Of a stretch of DNA of 64,000 nucleotides, positions 16,696-24,076 are shown piece by piece. The notes below the pieces were generated by a model. That model searched no databases, had not been told where the DNA came from, and saw nothing but the letters and a program-made list of their open reading frames with translations. The stretch's first letter is position 1; every line of letters begins with the position of its first letter. The stretch comes from Polyangium spumosum (GTDB taxonomy: Bacteria > Myxococcota_A > Polyangia > Polyangiales > Polyangiaceae): positions 264,060 to 328,059 of the forward strand of contig NZ_WJIE01000010.1 of assembly GCF_009649845.1 (NCBI RefSeq). Reading direction: 5' to 3'. A program made the position numbers and the translations under genes.

Positions 16696-17403
16696 ATGCG
16701 CCACCTTCGTGAGACAGATGGAAGCCCCGTTCACCGCCGCCACATCAACTTTCACGCCACCATGTGCAAGGGCGTGAGCCCGCTCCACGACACGCTGCAC
16801 ATCGAGGCGACCGCCGGGGCCGCGAAGTTGCGGAGCAGCCAGCGCGCCCGCGAGGATGCCGAGGACATGGCCACCGCCGCGTACGCCGGGCTCATGCGCA
16901 CGGAGGTGATGGTCGAGAATGCGATCCGCGAGGTCGACGCAGCCGCCCGGAAGCTCGACCGCAAGGATCCCGCCCTCGCGGCCCGACGTACCATCTTCCC
17001 CAAGGGCATGAGCCGGGTGATCAAGCCCGACGGCCAGGCGCAGCTCGACGTCTTGCCCGCCCTGCGCATCCGGATGGCGCCGTTCGTGGACAAGGGCGAC
17101 ATGGACGACGCCCTCGCCAGCCTCGATCACGCGGAGATGCTCCACCGCGCCGCCCTCGAGACCGTGCACCTGGCAAACGCCGAGGTCGACCTGCGGTTCG
17201 CCGAGGAGCGCGAGGCGCGGCGCCTGGTGCGCGAGCAACTCGCCAGCGCCCACGGCCGCCTGCGTGACCATTACAAGGCAACCCCGGCCGCCGCCGAGGC
17301 GTTTTTCCTCCGCGAGAAGTCCCCCGCGCGGTCGAAGCCCAAAGCGCCCACGAACCCCACCCCCCAGCCGAGCGTCCCCGCCACGCCATTGACGCCGGCC
17401 TGA
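16696..17403 (+). CDS. Helical hypothetical protein downstream of repeat array
   Basis: A 235-residue protein with no signal peptide. The ATG at 16696 follows AGAGAGGA at proper spacing. Residues 30-195 are predicted as long amphipathic helices rich in Ala, Arg and Glu (SSQRAREDAEDMATAAYAGL, LRFAEEREARRLVREQLASA), with coiled-coil character. The last 35 residues form a Pro/Lys/Thr-rich tail. No domain recognised. It lies about 120 bp downstream of the 42-bp repeat array, which therefore forms its upstream region. Confidence 0.7.
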   Translation: MRHLRETDGSPVHRRHINFHATMCKGVSPLHDTLHIEATAGAAKLRSSQRAREDAEDMATAAYAGLMRTEVMVENAIREVDAAARKLDRKDPALAARRTIFPKGMSRVIKPDGQAQLDVLPALRIRMAPFVDKGDMDDALASLDHAEMLHRAALETVHLANAEVDLRFAEEREARRLVREQLASAHGRLRDHYKATPAAAEAFFLREKSPARSKPKAPTNPTPQPSVPATPLTPA

Positions 17404-17518
17404 TCCCACCCCGCCTCTCCCTCCTCATTTTCCCCACCCCAATCAGGCCCACCCCGCGTACCTCGGGTCACCACCGCTGGATCGCGGTGCCACCGGCCCC
17501 TGGGACGAATCACAGCCT

Positions 17519-17541
17519 CACGTGACGCGCGCCGTCACGTG
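17519..17541. promoter_or_regulatory. Inverted repeat CACGTGAC-N7-GTCACGTG upstream of FIST gene
   Basis: Perfect 8-bp arms at 17519-17526 and 17534-17541 flank a 7-bp spacer. Each arm includes the CACGTG palindrome. The site is 109 bp upstream of the FIST gene start, in a 246-bp gene-free interval. The geometry suits a dimeric activator or repressor; the cognate regulator is unknown. Confidence 0.5.
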
Positions 17542-17649
17542 GAATCCTGCTTGAATGCCGATCGCGGCTCGTGGCAGGTTGGCTCTTCTCGGGTCCGCTC
17601 CTTTGCTTTCGCCCCCCTGCCGCGGGCCCGAAAACGGAAGGAGCGACCC

Positions 17650-18810
17650 ATGCGAGCAGCGACCGCGAGTATCGTGCACGAGGACGCGGAGCGGGCCGGG
17701 AGAGAGGTCATCGCCGAGCTGCTCGACGAGCTCGGCGGCAAGCCCGATCTCGTCCTCGTCTTCGCTTCGGCGCGTTACGAGCCAGAGGCCCTGCTCCGCG
17801 GGATCTGGAGCCGCTTGCCCGAGGGCGTCGAGCTCGCCGGCTGCTCGAGCTGCGCCGAGATCGGCGCGGAGGAGGCGCTCAGCGGCTCGGTCACCGTGAT
17901 GGGGATCCAGCTCGGCTCGGTTTCGTGCGCCACGCTCGTCGTCGAGCATATCCAGGGCCGGAGCCGCGAGGCCGGGCGCGAGCTCGGGGAGCGCGCACGG
18001 AGCTTCGAGCCAGGGCTGCTCATCGTGCTGCCCGACGGCATCGGGACCAACGGCGCGCAGTTGCTCGAAGGCCTGCAGGAGGTGGTCGGACGCCGCTTCC
18101 CCATCGTCGGCGGCGTCGCCGCGGACGAGCTCAGGTTCCAGAGGACCTGGGAGCTCCGCGGGCGGGAGGTCCTCCACGGCGGCGCGGTCGCGGTCGCGCT
18201 CAAGGGCGACATTTCGTTTTTCTCGGCCGCCAAGGGGGGATGGCAGCCGGTCGGCGCCGCGCGGACGTGCACGCGCGTGGAGAACGGAACGCTGCTCCTC
18301 GAGCTCGATGGGAGACCCGCGCTCGGCATTTACAAGGATTTCCTCGGCGAGCGCGCGGCGAACCTGGAGACCGCCGGGATCGAGTTCCCGCTCGGCGTGG
18401 TGGGCGGGATGCCCGGCGATTATCAGATGTCCGACGAGCAGATCCTGGTGGTGCGCGCGGTGCAGGGCGTGGACGAGGCGCGGCAGGGGCTCTTGCTCAG
18501 CGGCGAGATCCAGGAAGGGGCGCGGGTGCGGCTCACGCGCGGGACGAAGGAGGACCTCATCCAGAGCGCCGCGGGCGCCGTCGAGGAGGCCACGCGCGCG
18601 CTGCCGGGGGCGAGCCTCGCGCTCTTCTTCGATTGTGCAGGCCGGAAGGTGGTGCTCGGGCCGCGGTACAAGGACGAGGTCGAGGCGGCGTTCGCGCGGC
18701 TCGGGGACGTGCCGAGGATCGGGTTCTACACGTACGGCGAGCTCTCGCCCGTGCAGGGCGTGACCTTGCACCACGACGAGACGTTCACGATGATGCTCCT
18801 GAGGGCATAG
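17650..18810 (+). CDS. FIST domain sensor protein (FIST N + FIST C)
   Basis: A 386-residue protein. The ATG at 17650 follows GGAAGGAG. FIST N covers about residues 30-230: LVLVFASARYEPEALLRGIW, GCSSCAEIGAEEALSGSVTV, LLIVLPDGIGTNGAQLLEGL, IVGGVAADELRF. FIST C covers about 240-375: GTLLLELDGRPALGIYKDFL, FPLGVVG, IGFYTYGELSP. FIST domains are predicted small-ligand sensors (amino-acid-like ligands) in signalling proteins. This one has no fused output domain. The STAS protein starting 2 bp downstream is the likely output partner. Cytoplasmic by sequence. Confidence 0.88.
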   Translation: MRAATASIVHEDAERAGREVIAELLDELGGKPDLVLVFASARYEPEALLRGIWSRLPEGVELAGCSSCAEIGAEEALSGSVTVMGIQLGSVSCATLVVEHIQGRSREAGRELGERARSFEPGLLIVLPDGIGTNGAQLLEGLQEVVGRRFPIVGGVAADELRFQRTWELRGREVLHGGAVAVALKGDISFFSAAKGGWQPVGAARTCTRVENGTLLLELDGRPALGIYKDFLGERAANLETAGIEFPLGVVGGMPGDYQMSDEQILVVRAVQGVDEARQGLLLSGEIQEGARVRLTRGTKEDLIQSAAGAVEEATRALPGASLALFFDCAGRKVVLGPRYKDEVEAAFARLGDVPRIGFYTYGELSPVQGVTLHHDETFTMMLLRA

Positions 18811-18812
18811 GA

Positions 18813-19508
18813 GTGCGCTGCAGCCAGTGCGTGTTCGAGCGGGAAGGCGCAGGGGCGCCGCCGCTCCCGGAGTTCCTGGATCAATTCGCGTCGTGTGACG
18901 GCTGCCCGAAGCTCGCGGGGGCCGATCCGGTCGTCCTCTCGCTGTCGCAGCGGCTCCGCGAGGCCGGCCGGGCGCTGCGGAGAGCCGAGAGCCGGCTCCG
19001 GCAGCGAGAGCAGGAGCTCGCCGAGGAGCGCACGGCCCACGGCCGGTACGAGGCCCGCATGGCCGAGCTGGAGAGCCTCCACAAAGCGAGCACGACCGAG
19101 CTCGAAGCGCAGATCGCGCTCGCCGAGCGCCAGCGGGCCCAGATCGAGGAGCTGTCCACGCCGATGATCGACGTGGACGAAGGGGTCCTGGCGTTGCCGA
19201 TCATCGGGGCGCTCGACGCGTGGCGCACGGCGAGCCTGACGGACGCGCTGCTCGCCGAGGTGCAGGCGCGGCGGGTGCGGCACGTGGTGCTCGATCTGAC
19301 GGGGCTCCGGGAGGTGGACGCGGAGACGGCGGCGCTGCTCGTGCAGGTCTGCGCGGCCGTGCGCCTGCTCGGGGCCGAGGCGTGGCTGAGCGGGGTCCGC
19401 GGCGCCGTGGCGCAGGCCCTCGTCGAGATGGCAGGGGATCTGTCGGCGTTTTCGACGGTGCGGAGCGTGAAGGAGGTTATCCGGCGGTCTCGCGGGCTCG
19501 GTCGGTGA
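18813..19508 (+). CDS. CxxC - coiled-coil - STAS protein (RsbR-like), partner of FIST protein
   Basis: A 231-residue protein starting at GTG 18813, two bases after the FIST stop, with AGGA just upstream. The N-terminus has paired Cys (CSQC at residues 3-6 and CDGC near 30) that could bind zinc or iron. Residues about 45-105 are a coiled coil. Residues about 115-225 are a STAS domain: LALPIIGALDAWRTASLTDA, HVVLDLTGLREVDAETAALL, LLGAEAWLSGVRGAVAQALV. The Thr of LDLTG and the Ser of LSGV match the two phosphorylation sites of RsbR-type stressosome proteins (the second is Thr in RsbR). Its last 32 bp overlap the convergent ABC-F gene. Confidence 0.83.
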   Translation: MRCSQCVFEREGAGAPPLPEFLDQFASCDGCPKLAGADPVVLSLSQRLREAGRALRRAESRLRQREQELAEERTAHGRYEARMAELESLHKASTTELEAQIALAERQRAQIEELSTPMIDVDEGVLALPIIGALDAWRTASLTDALLAEVQARRVRHVVLDLTGLREVDAETAALLVQVCAAVRLLGAEAWLSGVRGAVAQALVEMAGDLSAFSTVRSVKEVIRRSRGLGR

Positions 19509-20997
19509 GGAGGACCCGGCCTCCCTCGATGCGCCACACCGTATTCGTCGCGCGCCGAGCGAACGAGGCGTCGTGGCTGACCATCACGATCGCCCCCGGA
19601 TACCCTTCCAGGGCGCGCTCCAGCCGCTCCAGCGAGGGCAGGTCGAGGTGGTTCTCGGGCTCGTCGAGCAGGAGCGCCGAGGCCCTCCGGCCGAGGCCGA
19701 GCGCGATGGCGAGCTTGCGCGCCTCGCCCGGAGAAGGCTCGGCGGAGGCGAGCAGCCGCTCCGGATCCGTGCCCAGCGTGGCCACGAGCGAGAGGGCGCG
19801 CCCGCGCGCCTCGGGGCCGAGGGCGCGGACCTCCTCGAGCAGCGCCCGACGCGCGTCGGCCGGGAGATCCTGCGGCAGGTAGAGGACCTTTTCGCGCGGA
19901 ACCTGGGCTCGGGACGAGAGCGCGCGGAGGAGCGTGCTCTTGCCCGCGCCATTCCGGCCCTCGATCCGGATGCGGCCGTCCCGCGGGACGGAGAGGCGCA
20001 CGTCGCGGAGCAGCTCGGCCTCGCCCGCGCGAAGGACGGGCAGATCGAGGAGGAAGGGCCAGGCCTGCGTCGGGCGCTCCCAGCCGACGTAGATGTCGCC
20101 GCCGAGCTCCTTCTCGACGTGGTGCCGCTGGAGCTCGGCGACCGCCCGCTCGTGCTCGCCCCGCGCCACGCCGACCGTGCGCCCGGCGCGTTTCTCCGCG
20201 GAGCCGATCGCGAACTTCCGGAGCATGCCCCGGGCGTCGTGATCGTTCTTGTCCTTCATCTGCGTGCGCATGCTCCGCGCCGCGTCGATGGAGGCGTGCT
20301 CTCGCCGCGCCTCGGCGAGCTTACGCGCGGCGCGCCGCTCCTCGCCTTTCGCCGCCTCGCGCTCGCCCCGCGCGTGGGCCGCCTCCGCCTCCCAGGCGGC
20401 GCGCGCGTCGGCATATCGGCCGCGGTAGACGTGCACGCGGCGCTGATGAATCCGCAGCGTGGTCGTGGTGAGCGCGTCGAGCAGATGCCGATCGTGCGAG
20501 ACCAGGACACCGACGCCGTCGAAGCGGCGCAGGGCCCCGAGCAAGAGCTTCTTGGCCTCGGCATCGAGGTGGTTCGCCGGCTCGTCGAGCAGGAGGATCT
20601 CCGGCGCCTCGGCGAGCGCCGCGCCGATCTGCCAGCGCTTGCGTTCGCCGGGCGAGAGCGTCGGCCAGCGCTCGAGGTCCTCGGCCGAGAGCTCGAGCCG
20701 CGCGCGCAGGGCGGCGGCCTCGCCGTCGGGATCCTCGGCGAAACGAAGGATCACGTCGGAGAGCGCGTCGACGGTCTGCGGGCAGAGGACCACGCGCGCG
20801 CCCGGCGGATCACGCCGCACGTGGCCGCGCTCGGGCTTCAGCGTGCCCGCGAAGAGGCCGAGCAGCGTGGTCTTCCCCGCGCCGTTTTCGCCGACGATCC
20901 CGGTCCAACCCGGGCCGAGGTGCAGCTCGACGTCCTCGAGGAGCGACACGGCGCTCCCATGGGAAAACGCCACGCGCAGCGCATGAAGCGATATCAT
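19477..20997 (-). CDS. ABC-F family ATPase (ribosome-associated, antibiotic-resistance-like)
   Basis: A 506-residue protein with two ABC ATPase domains and no membrane segments. Domain 1 has Walker A GENGAGKTT near residue 37, the signature LSPGERKRWQIG and Walker B ILLLDEPANHLD. Domain 2 has Walker A GRNGAGKST, a degenerate signature PSPGEARKLAI and Walker B ALLLDEPENHLDL. The interdomain linker (about 200-290) is long, basic and helical (RTQMKDKNDHDARGMLRKF), as in ABC-F proteins that enter the ribosomal E site and can dislodge antibiotics. Whether this one gives resistance or is a housekeeping factor is not provable here. AGGAG precedes the ATG by 6 bases and lies inside a long inverted repeat described separately. 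Confidence 0.87.
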   Translation of the reverse strand: MISLHALRVAFSHGSAVSLLEDVELHLGPGWTGIVGENGAGKTTLLGLFAGTLKPERGHVRRDPPGARVVLCPQTVDALSDVILRFAEDPDGEAAALRARLELSAEDLERWPTLSPGERKRWQIGAALAEAPEILLLDEPANHLDAEAKKLLLGALRRFDGVGVLVSHDRHLLDALTTTTLRIHQRRVHVYRGRYADARAAWEAEAAHARGEREAAKGEERRAARKLAEARREHASIDAARSMRTQMKDKNDHDARGMLRKFAIGSAEKRAGRTVGVARGEHERAVAELQRHHVEKELGGDIYVGWERPTQAWPFLLDLPVLRAGEAELLRDVRLSVPRDGRIRIEGRNGAGKSTLLRALSSRAQVPREKVLYLPQDLPADARRALLEEVRALGPEARGRALSLVATLGTDPERLLASAEPSPGEARKLAIALGLGRRASALLLDEPENHLDLPSLERLERALEGYPGAIVMVSHDASFARRATNTVWRIEGGRVLLTDRARETAG

Positions 20998-20998
20998 A

Positions 20999-21104
20999 TG
21001 TTCTCCTGAATCTGGGCCGGCGCTCCCGATGCGGTTTCCGCATTTCGTCGGGCAGGGCGCCGGGCGTCACGGCACGTTCACGGACGGCTGGATTCAGGAA
21101 AACA
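20999..21104 (-). promoter_or_regulatory. Putative translational attenuator leader of the ABC-F gene
   Basis: On the minus strand, TGTTTTCCTGAATC (plus 21104-21091) and GATTCAGGAGAACA (plus 21012-20999) can pair as 14 consecutive bp, thirteen Watson-Crick and one G-U. The 3' arm contains the whole AGGAG site and ends one base before the ABC-F ATG, so the helix would hide the ribosome binding site. A small internal hairpin ATGCGG-AAA-CCGCAT (21043-21029) lies in the 78-base loop. A 5-codon ORF overlaps the 5' arm. The arrangement is that of erm-type translational attenuators; activity is inferred. Confidence 0.65.
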
Positions 21105-21111
21105 GGCGCAA
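21094..21111 (-). CDS. Putative 5-codon leader peptide Met-Arg-Leu-Phe-Ser
   Basis: TTG CGC CTG TTT TCC TGA, preceded by GGAGG (plus 21125-21121) with a 9-base spacer. The last codons and stop lie on the 5' arm of the helix that masks the ABC-F Shine-Dalgarno sequence, so a ribosome translating or stalled here would free that site. Met-Arg-Leu is a known macrolide-dependent arrest sequence in ErmD leader studies; here the next codon is Phe. The TTG start and tiny size make this a prediction only. Confidence 0.4.
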   Translation of the reverse strand: MRLFS

Positions 21112-21129
21112 GGGCGTGGTCCTCCGGAG

Positions 21130-21165
21130 GGGCGAGCAGGTTAGCAGCCTGCTTCTCCCTCGCAA
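21130..21165 (-). promoter_or_regulatory. Possible sigma70-like promoter for the ABC-F leader transcript
   Basis: TTGCGA (plus 21165-21160), a 16-bp spacer and TAACCT (21143-21138) on the minus strand. Transcription would start near 21131, just before the GGAGG of the mini-ORF. The match to consensus is moderate. An AGCAGG/CCTGCT hairpin overlaps the element. Confidence 0.3.
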
Positions 21166-21236
21166 GAATGAATTTCCGGCTGTACGCTCGCGTTCGTCCG
21201 CCAGCGCGGACACATCTGCTTCATCGAGGAGGAAAG

Positions 21237-22133
21237 ATGCTCTTACGATCCACGGCCCTGACACTCACCCTGACCACATCGCTCCTTTTGACCGGCGCCA
21301 CGATCGGCTGCAGCGGAGGCGGCGGAGATCCCAGCGGCAGCGCGGGGAACGGGAGCTCGTCCTCCGGAGGGCAGGGCGGGATGGGCCAGGGCGGGATGGG
21401 CCAGGGCGGGATGGGCCAGGGCGGCGAGGGTGGCATCATCTTCGTCGGCTCGGGCGGCTCGGGCGGCGGCGGAGGCGCGGGCGGCAACTGCACGCCGGAG
21501 CTCGTGGGTATCGTGCGCGATTTCAGGGGCTACCCGAACGGTCACCCCGATTTCGAGCATTTCGGCGGCGACGGGTACAAGGGCCTCGTGAAGTTCGACC
21601 TCGGGCCCGACAAGAAGCCCGTCTACGCCCCGGAGGGGCCCACGCCGCACTCGACGGGCGCGGCCGAGTTCGACCAGTGGTACCGCGACGTGGAGGGCGT
21701 GAACATGTCGATGCCCTTCCAGGTCACGCTGACCGAGGACCCGGCGACGGGCATCGCGACCTTCGAGAGCAACGCGTTTTTCCCGATCGACGACCAGCTC
21801 TTCGGCAACGAGGGCTTCGACCACAACTACGGGTTCACGTACGAGCTGCACATGACCTTCAAGTACCAGGGCGGCGAGACGTTCGCGTTCAGCGGCGACG
21901 ACGACCTCTGGGTCTTCGTGAACAACCGCCTCGCCATCGATCTCGGCGGCCTGCACCCGCCGCAGAGCGACACGCTGAACCTGGACGCGAAGGCCGCAGA
22001 GCTCGGGATCGTCCCCGGCAACGAGTACGCGCTCGACTTCTTCCACGCCGAGCGCCACAGCACGGGGTCGAACTTCAAGATCCAGTCGACTCTGAGCTTC
22101 ACGAACTGCGATCCGATCATCATCCCGAAGTGA
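21237..22133 (+). CDS. Fibro-slime domain lipoprotein
   Basis: A 298-residue protein. GAGGAGG lies upstream of the ATG at 21237. The signal peptide ends in TIGC, a lipobox-like Cys. A Gly/Ser linker contains three copies of GQGGM encoded by near-identical 15-bp repeats (about 21378-21425). Residues 90-290 match the fibro-slime domain: VGIVRDFRGYPNGHPDFEHF, FAFSGDDDLWVFVNNRLAID, LGGLHPP and FFHAERHSTGSNFKIQ. The domain is PA14-related and occurs in cell-surface proteins of Fibrobacter, myxobacteria and slime moulds, often linked to adhesion or carbohydrate binding. Divergent from the ABC-F gene. Confidence 0.85.
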   Translation: MLLRSTALTLTLTTSLLLTGATIGCSGGGGDPSGSAGNGSSSSGGQGGMGQGGMGQGGMGQGGEGGIIFVGSGGSGGGGGAGGNCTPELVGIVRDFRGYPNGHPDFEHFGGDGYKGLVKFDLGPDKKPVYAPEGPTPHSTGAAEFDQWYRDVEGVNMSMPFQVTLTEDPATGIATFESNAFFPIDDQLFGNEGFDHNYGFTYELHMTFKYQGGETFAFSGDDDLWVFVNNRLAIDLGGLHPPQSDTLNLDAKAAELGIVPGNEYALDFFHAERHSTGSNFKIQSTLSFTNCDPIIIPK

Positions 22134-22578
22134 CGCGCGCCCGGGGCCTCGCCTGCGACGCGGGGCCGAGCTCGGCCCGCGTGGCATTCACCCACGCGAG
22201 GGCCTCGGCCTCCTCGTCGAAGAAGGCCGCCCGGAACTTGTCCTCGCCATAAAAGAGCCCGAGCGCCTTCGTGAAGAGCACCATGAGCGCGCGCATGTAG
22301 GCGCTCGCGCCGACGAACGCGATACCCGCGATATGGATCGACCTCGTATCCGCCGCCGCCGCCTTGCGCGTGGCCGGGCCCACGGCGTCGAGGTTCGTCA
22401 CGTCGGCGATGACGAAATACCGCGCGTCGCCGACGAGCTCGTCCGACCACTGGAAGAGCGCGTCGATCACCTCGGCGCTCGCCGTGCCCACCCACCGGAC
22501 GCGGACGAGGTCCGGAGGAAAGAAGCGCGCGTGGTGAGGGCCGATTTCCAGGGTCAGCTTTTGCTCGATGTCCATCAT
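22120..22578 (-). CDS. STAS-like (SpoIIAA-like) protein
   Basis: A 152-residue protein starting at 22578, where GGAG lies 7 bases before the ATG. It has a beta-strand start (KLTLEIGPHHARFFPPDLVR) and a central YFVIADVTNLDAVGPATRKA, resembling the beta3-alpha2 of STAS-like folds with Thr at the phosphosite position. A helical half (VGASAYMRALMVLFTKALGL) and FYGEDKFRAAFFDEEAEALA WV follow, the last typical of SpoIIAA-like domains. It overlaps the 3' end of the fibro-slime gene by 14 bp. It may participate in the same STAS signalling set as neighbours on either side. Confidence 0.7.
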   Translation of the reverse strand: MMDIEQKLTLEIGPHHARFFPPDLVRVRWVGTASAEVIDALFQWSDELVGDARYFVIADVTNLDAVGPATRKAAAADTRSIHIAGIAFVGASAYMRALMVLFTKALGLFYGEDKFRAAFFDEEAEALAWVNATRAELGPASQARPRARVTSG

Positions 22579-22738
22579 GTCCGGGCTCCAGAGGGCGCGC
22601 ATCCTCGCACATCTCGGCCCCTCGGGTCCTCGAATGAGAACGCGCGTGATCGGCCCTCAGGAATCCCCCTACGGACATCCCCTGACGTCGCGGGAACCAT
22701 GGTAGAGTCCCCCGAACGTACCTCCAGGGACCCTGCGG

Positions 22739-24007
22739 ATGAACGTCGACCCCATCATCGGTGAGCTCCGGGACGAGAACGAGGCGCTCCGGCAGCGTGT
22801 GGCGCGCCTCGAGCGGGAGCGCGACGCGGCGAAGCTTTCGCTCGACGCGCAGAGGAAGGAGGCCACGACCGTCAACGCGATTTTCCGCGTCCTGCCGGAC
22901 CTCTTCTTCCGGATGGAGAAGGACACGACGATCGTCGATTACCGGGCCCGGTCGGACAGCTCCCTGTACGTCCCCCCCGAGACGTTCCTCGGCAAGCGGA
23001 TGACGGACCTGTTACCGCCGGAGGTGAGCGCCCACCTGGAGCGCGTTTTCCAGGAGGCGCTGGAGAGCGGGAAAGTGCGGGAGACCGAGTATTCACTCCC
23101 GATGGGCCCATCCGTGGAATGGTACGAGGCGCGTGTCGTCCCGCTGGAGGGTGAGCAGCTCGTGATGCTGGTACGCCAGACGACGGAGCAGCACCGCAAC
23201 CGGGAGGCATTGAAGCGGCGAACCGACGAGCTGGAAGAATCGCTGCGCTCCGTCCGGCTCTTCCGCGCGCTCGCCGACAATGCGCCGACCGCCATCGCGG
23301 TGACGCAGGTGGGGAAGGAGCCGGTGTATTCGAACGACGCCTGGCGCGCGCTCTTCGGCGCGGCCGATGGTTATGCCGGCGTCGACGTCGCCGCATTCGT
23401 GGCCGAGGGCCGCGCGGCCGTGCAGCGCGAGCGAGGCCCAGGGGAGTGCGGCGCGCTCGGGGCGTTCCGGCGGGCCGACGGCTCGATCTTCCACGGGCAC
23501 CTGACGGAGTTCACCTTGCACGAGGACGGCGGGCCGTCCCACGAGGCGTTCATCCTCACCGACGTGACGGCCACGCTCGCCGCCGAGGAGGAGCGGCGGG
23601 CGCTCGCAGAGCAGGTCATCGCGGCCCAACGCGAGGCGCTACGCGCGCTCTCCACGCCGCTCGTGCCGATCGCCCGGCACGTCGTCGCGGTCCCGCTGAT
23701 CGGCAGCGTGAACGCCGAGCGCGCCGAGCGGCTGCTCGAGGTGTTGCTCGACGGCGTCGCGCAGCGCGGCGCCTCGGTGGTGCTGCTCGACGTGACCGGC
23801 GTCCCGCACGTGGACAACGACGCCGCCGACGCCATCACCCGCGCCGCGCGCGCCGTCGGCCTGCTCGGGGCCGAGCTCGTGTTGACCGGCGTGGGCCGCG
23901 ACGTCGCGCGGACCCTCGTCGAGCTCGGCGCGGATCTCCGCGGGCTCGTGACGCTCGGCAGCCTCGAGCAGGGCATCGCGTACGGGATCGGCAAGAAGAA
24001 GCGCTGA
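22739..24007 (+). CDS. PAS-PAS-STAS signalling protein (RsbR-like)
   Basis: A 422-residue cytosolic protein. Residues 1-40 are a coiled coil. PAS 1 is at about 42-150 (IFRVLPDLFFRMEKDTTIVD, YEARVVPLEGEQLVMLVRQT) and PAS 2 at about 175-285 (FRALADNAPTAIAVTQVGKE). STAS is at about 305-415: STPLVPIARHVVAVPLIGSV, VVLLDVTGVPHVDNDAADAI, LLGAELVLTGVGRDVARTLV. Both Thr positions that are phosphorylated in RsbR are present (LDVTG and LTGV). It probably senses a signal through PAS and works in a stressosome-type complex. No switch kinase gene is adjacent. The ribosome binding site is weak. Confidence 0.85.
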   Translation: MNVDPIIGELRDENEALRQRVARLERERDAAKLSLDAQRKEATTVNAIFRVLPDLFFRMEKDTTIVDYRARSDSSLYVPPETFLGKRMTDLLPPEVSAHLERVFQEALESGKVRETEYSLPMGPSVEWYEARVVPLEGEQLVMLVRQTTEQHRNREALKRRTDELEESLRSVRLFRALADNAPTAIAVTQVGKEPVYSNDAWRALFGAADGYAGVDVAAFVAEGRAAVQRERGPGECGALGAFRRADGSIFHGHLTEFTLHEDGGPSHEAFILTDVTATLAAEEERRALAEQVIAAQREALRALSTPLVPIARHVVAVPLIGSVNAERAERLLEVLLDGVAQRGASVVLLDVTGVPHVDNDAADAITRAARAVGLLGAELVLTGVGRDVARTLVELGADLRGLVTLGSLEQGIAYGIGKKKR

Positions 24008-24076
24008 CGCCCGGCGCGCGGGGCGCGTGGTGGGGCTTCCCGCCGGGCGCGGCTCTGGTACAAGGTTTTTCCCGTG

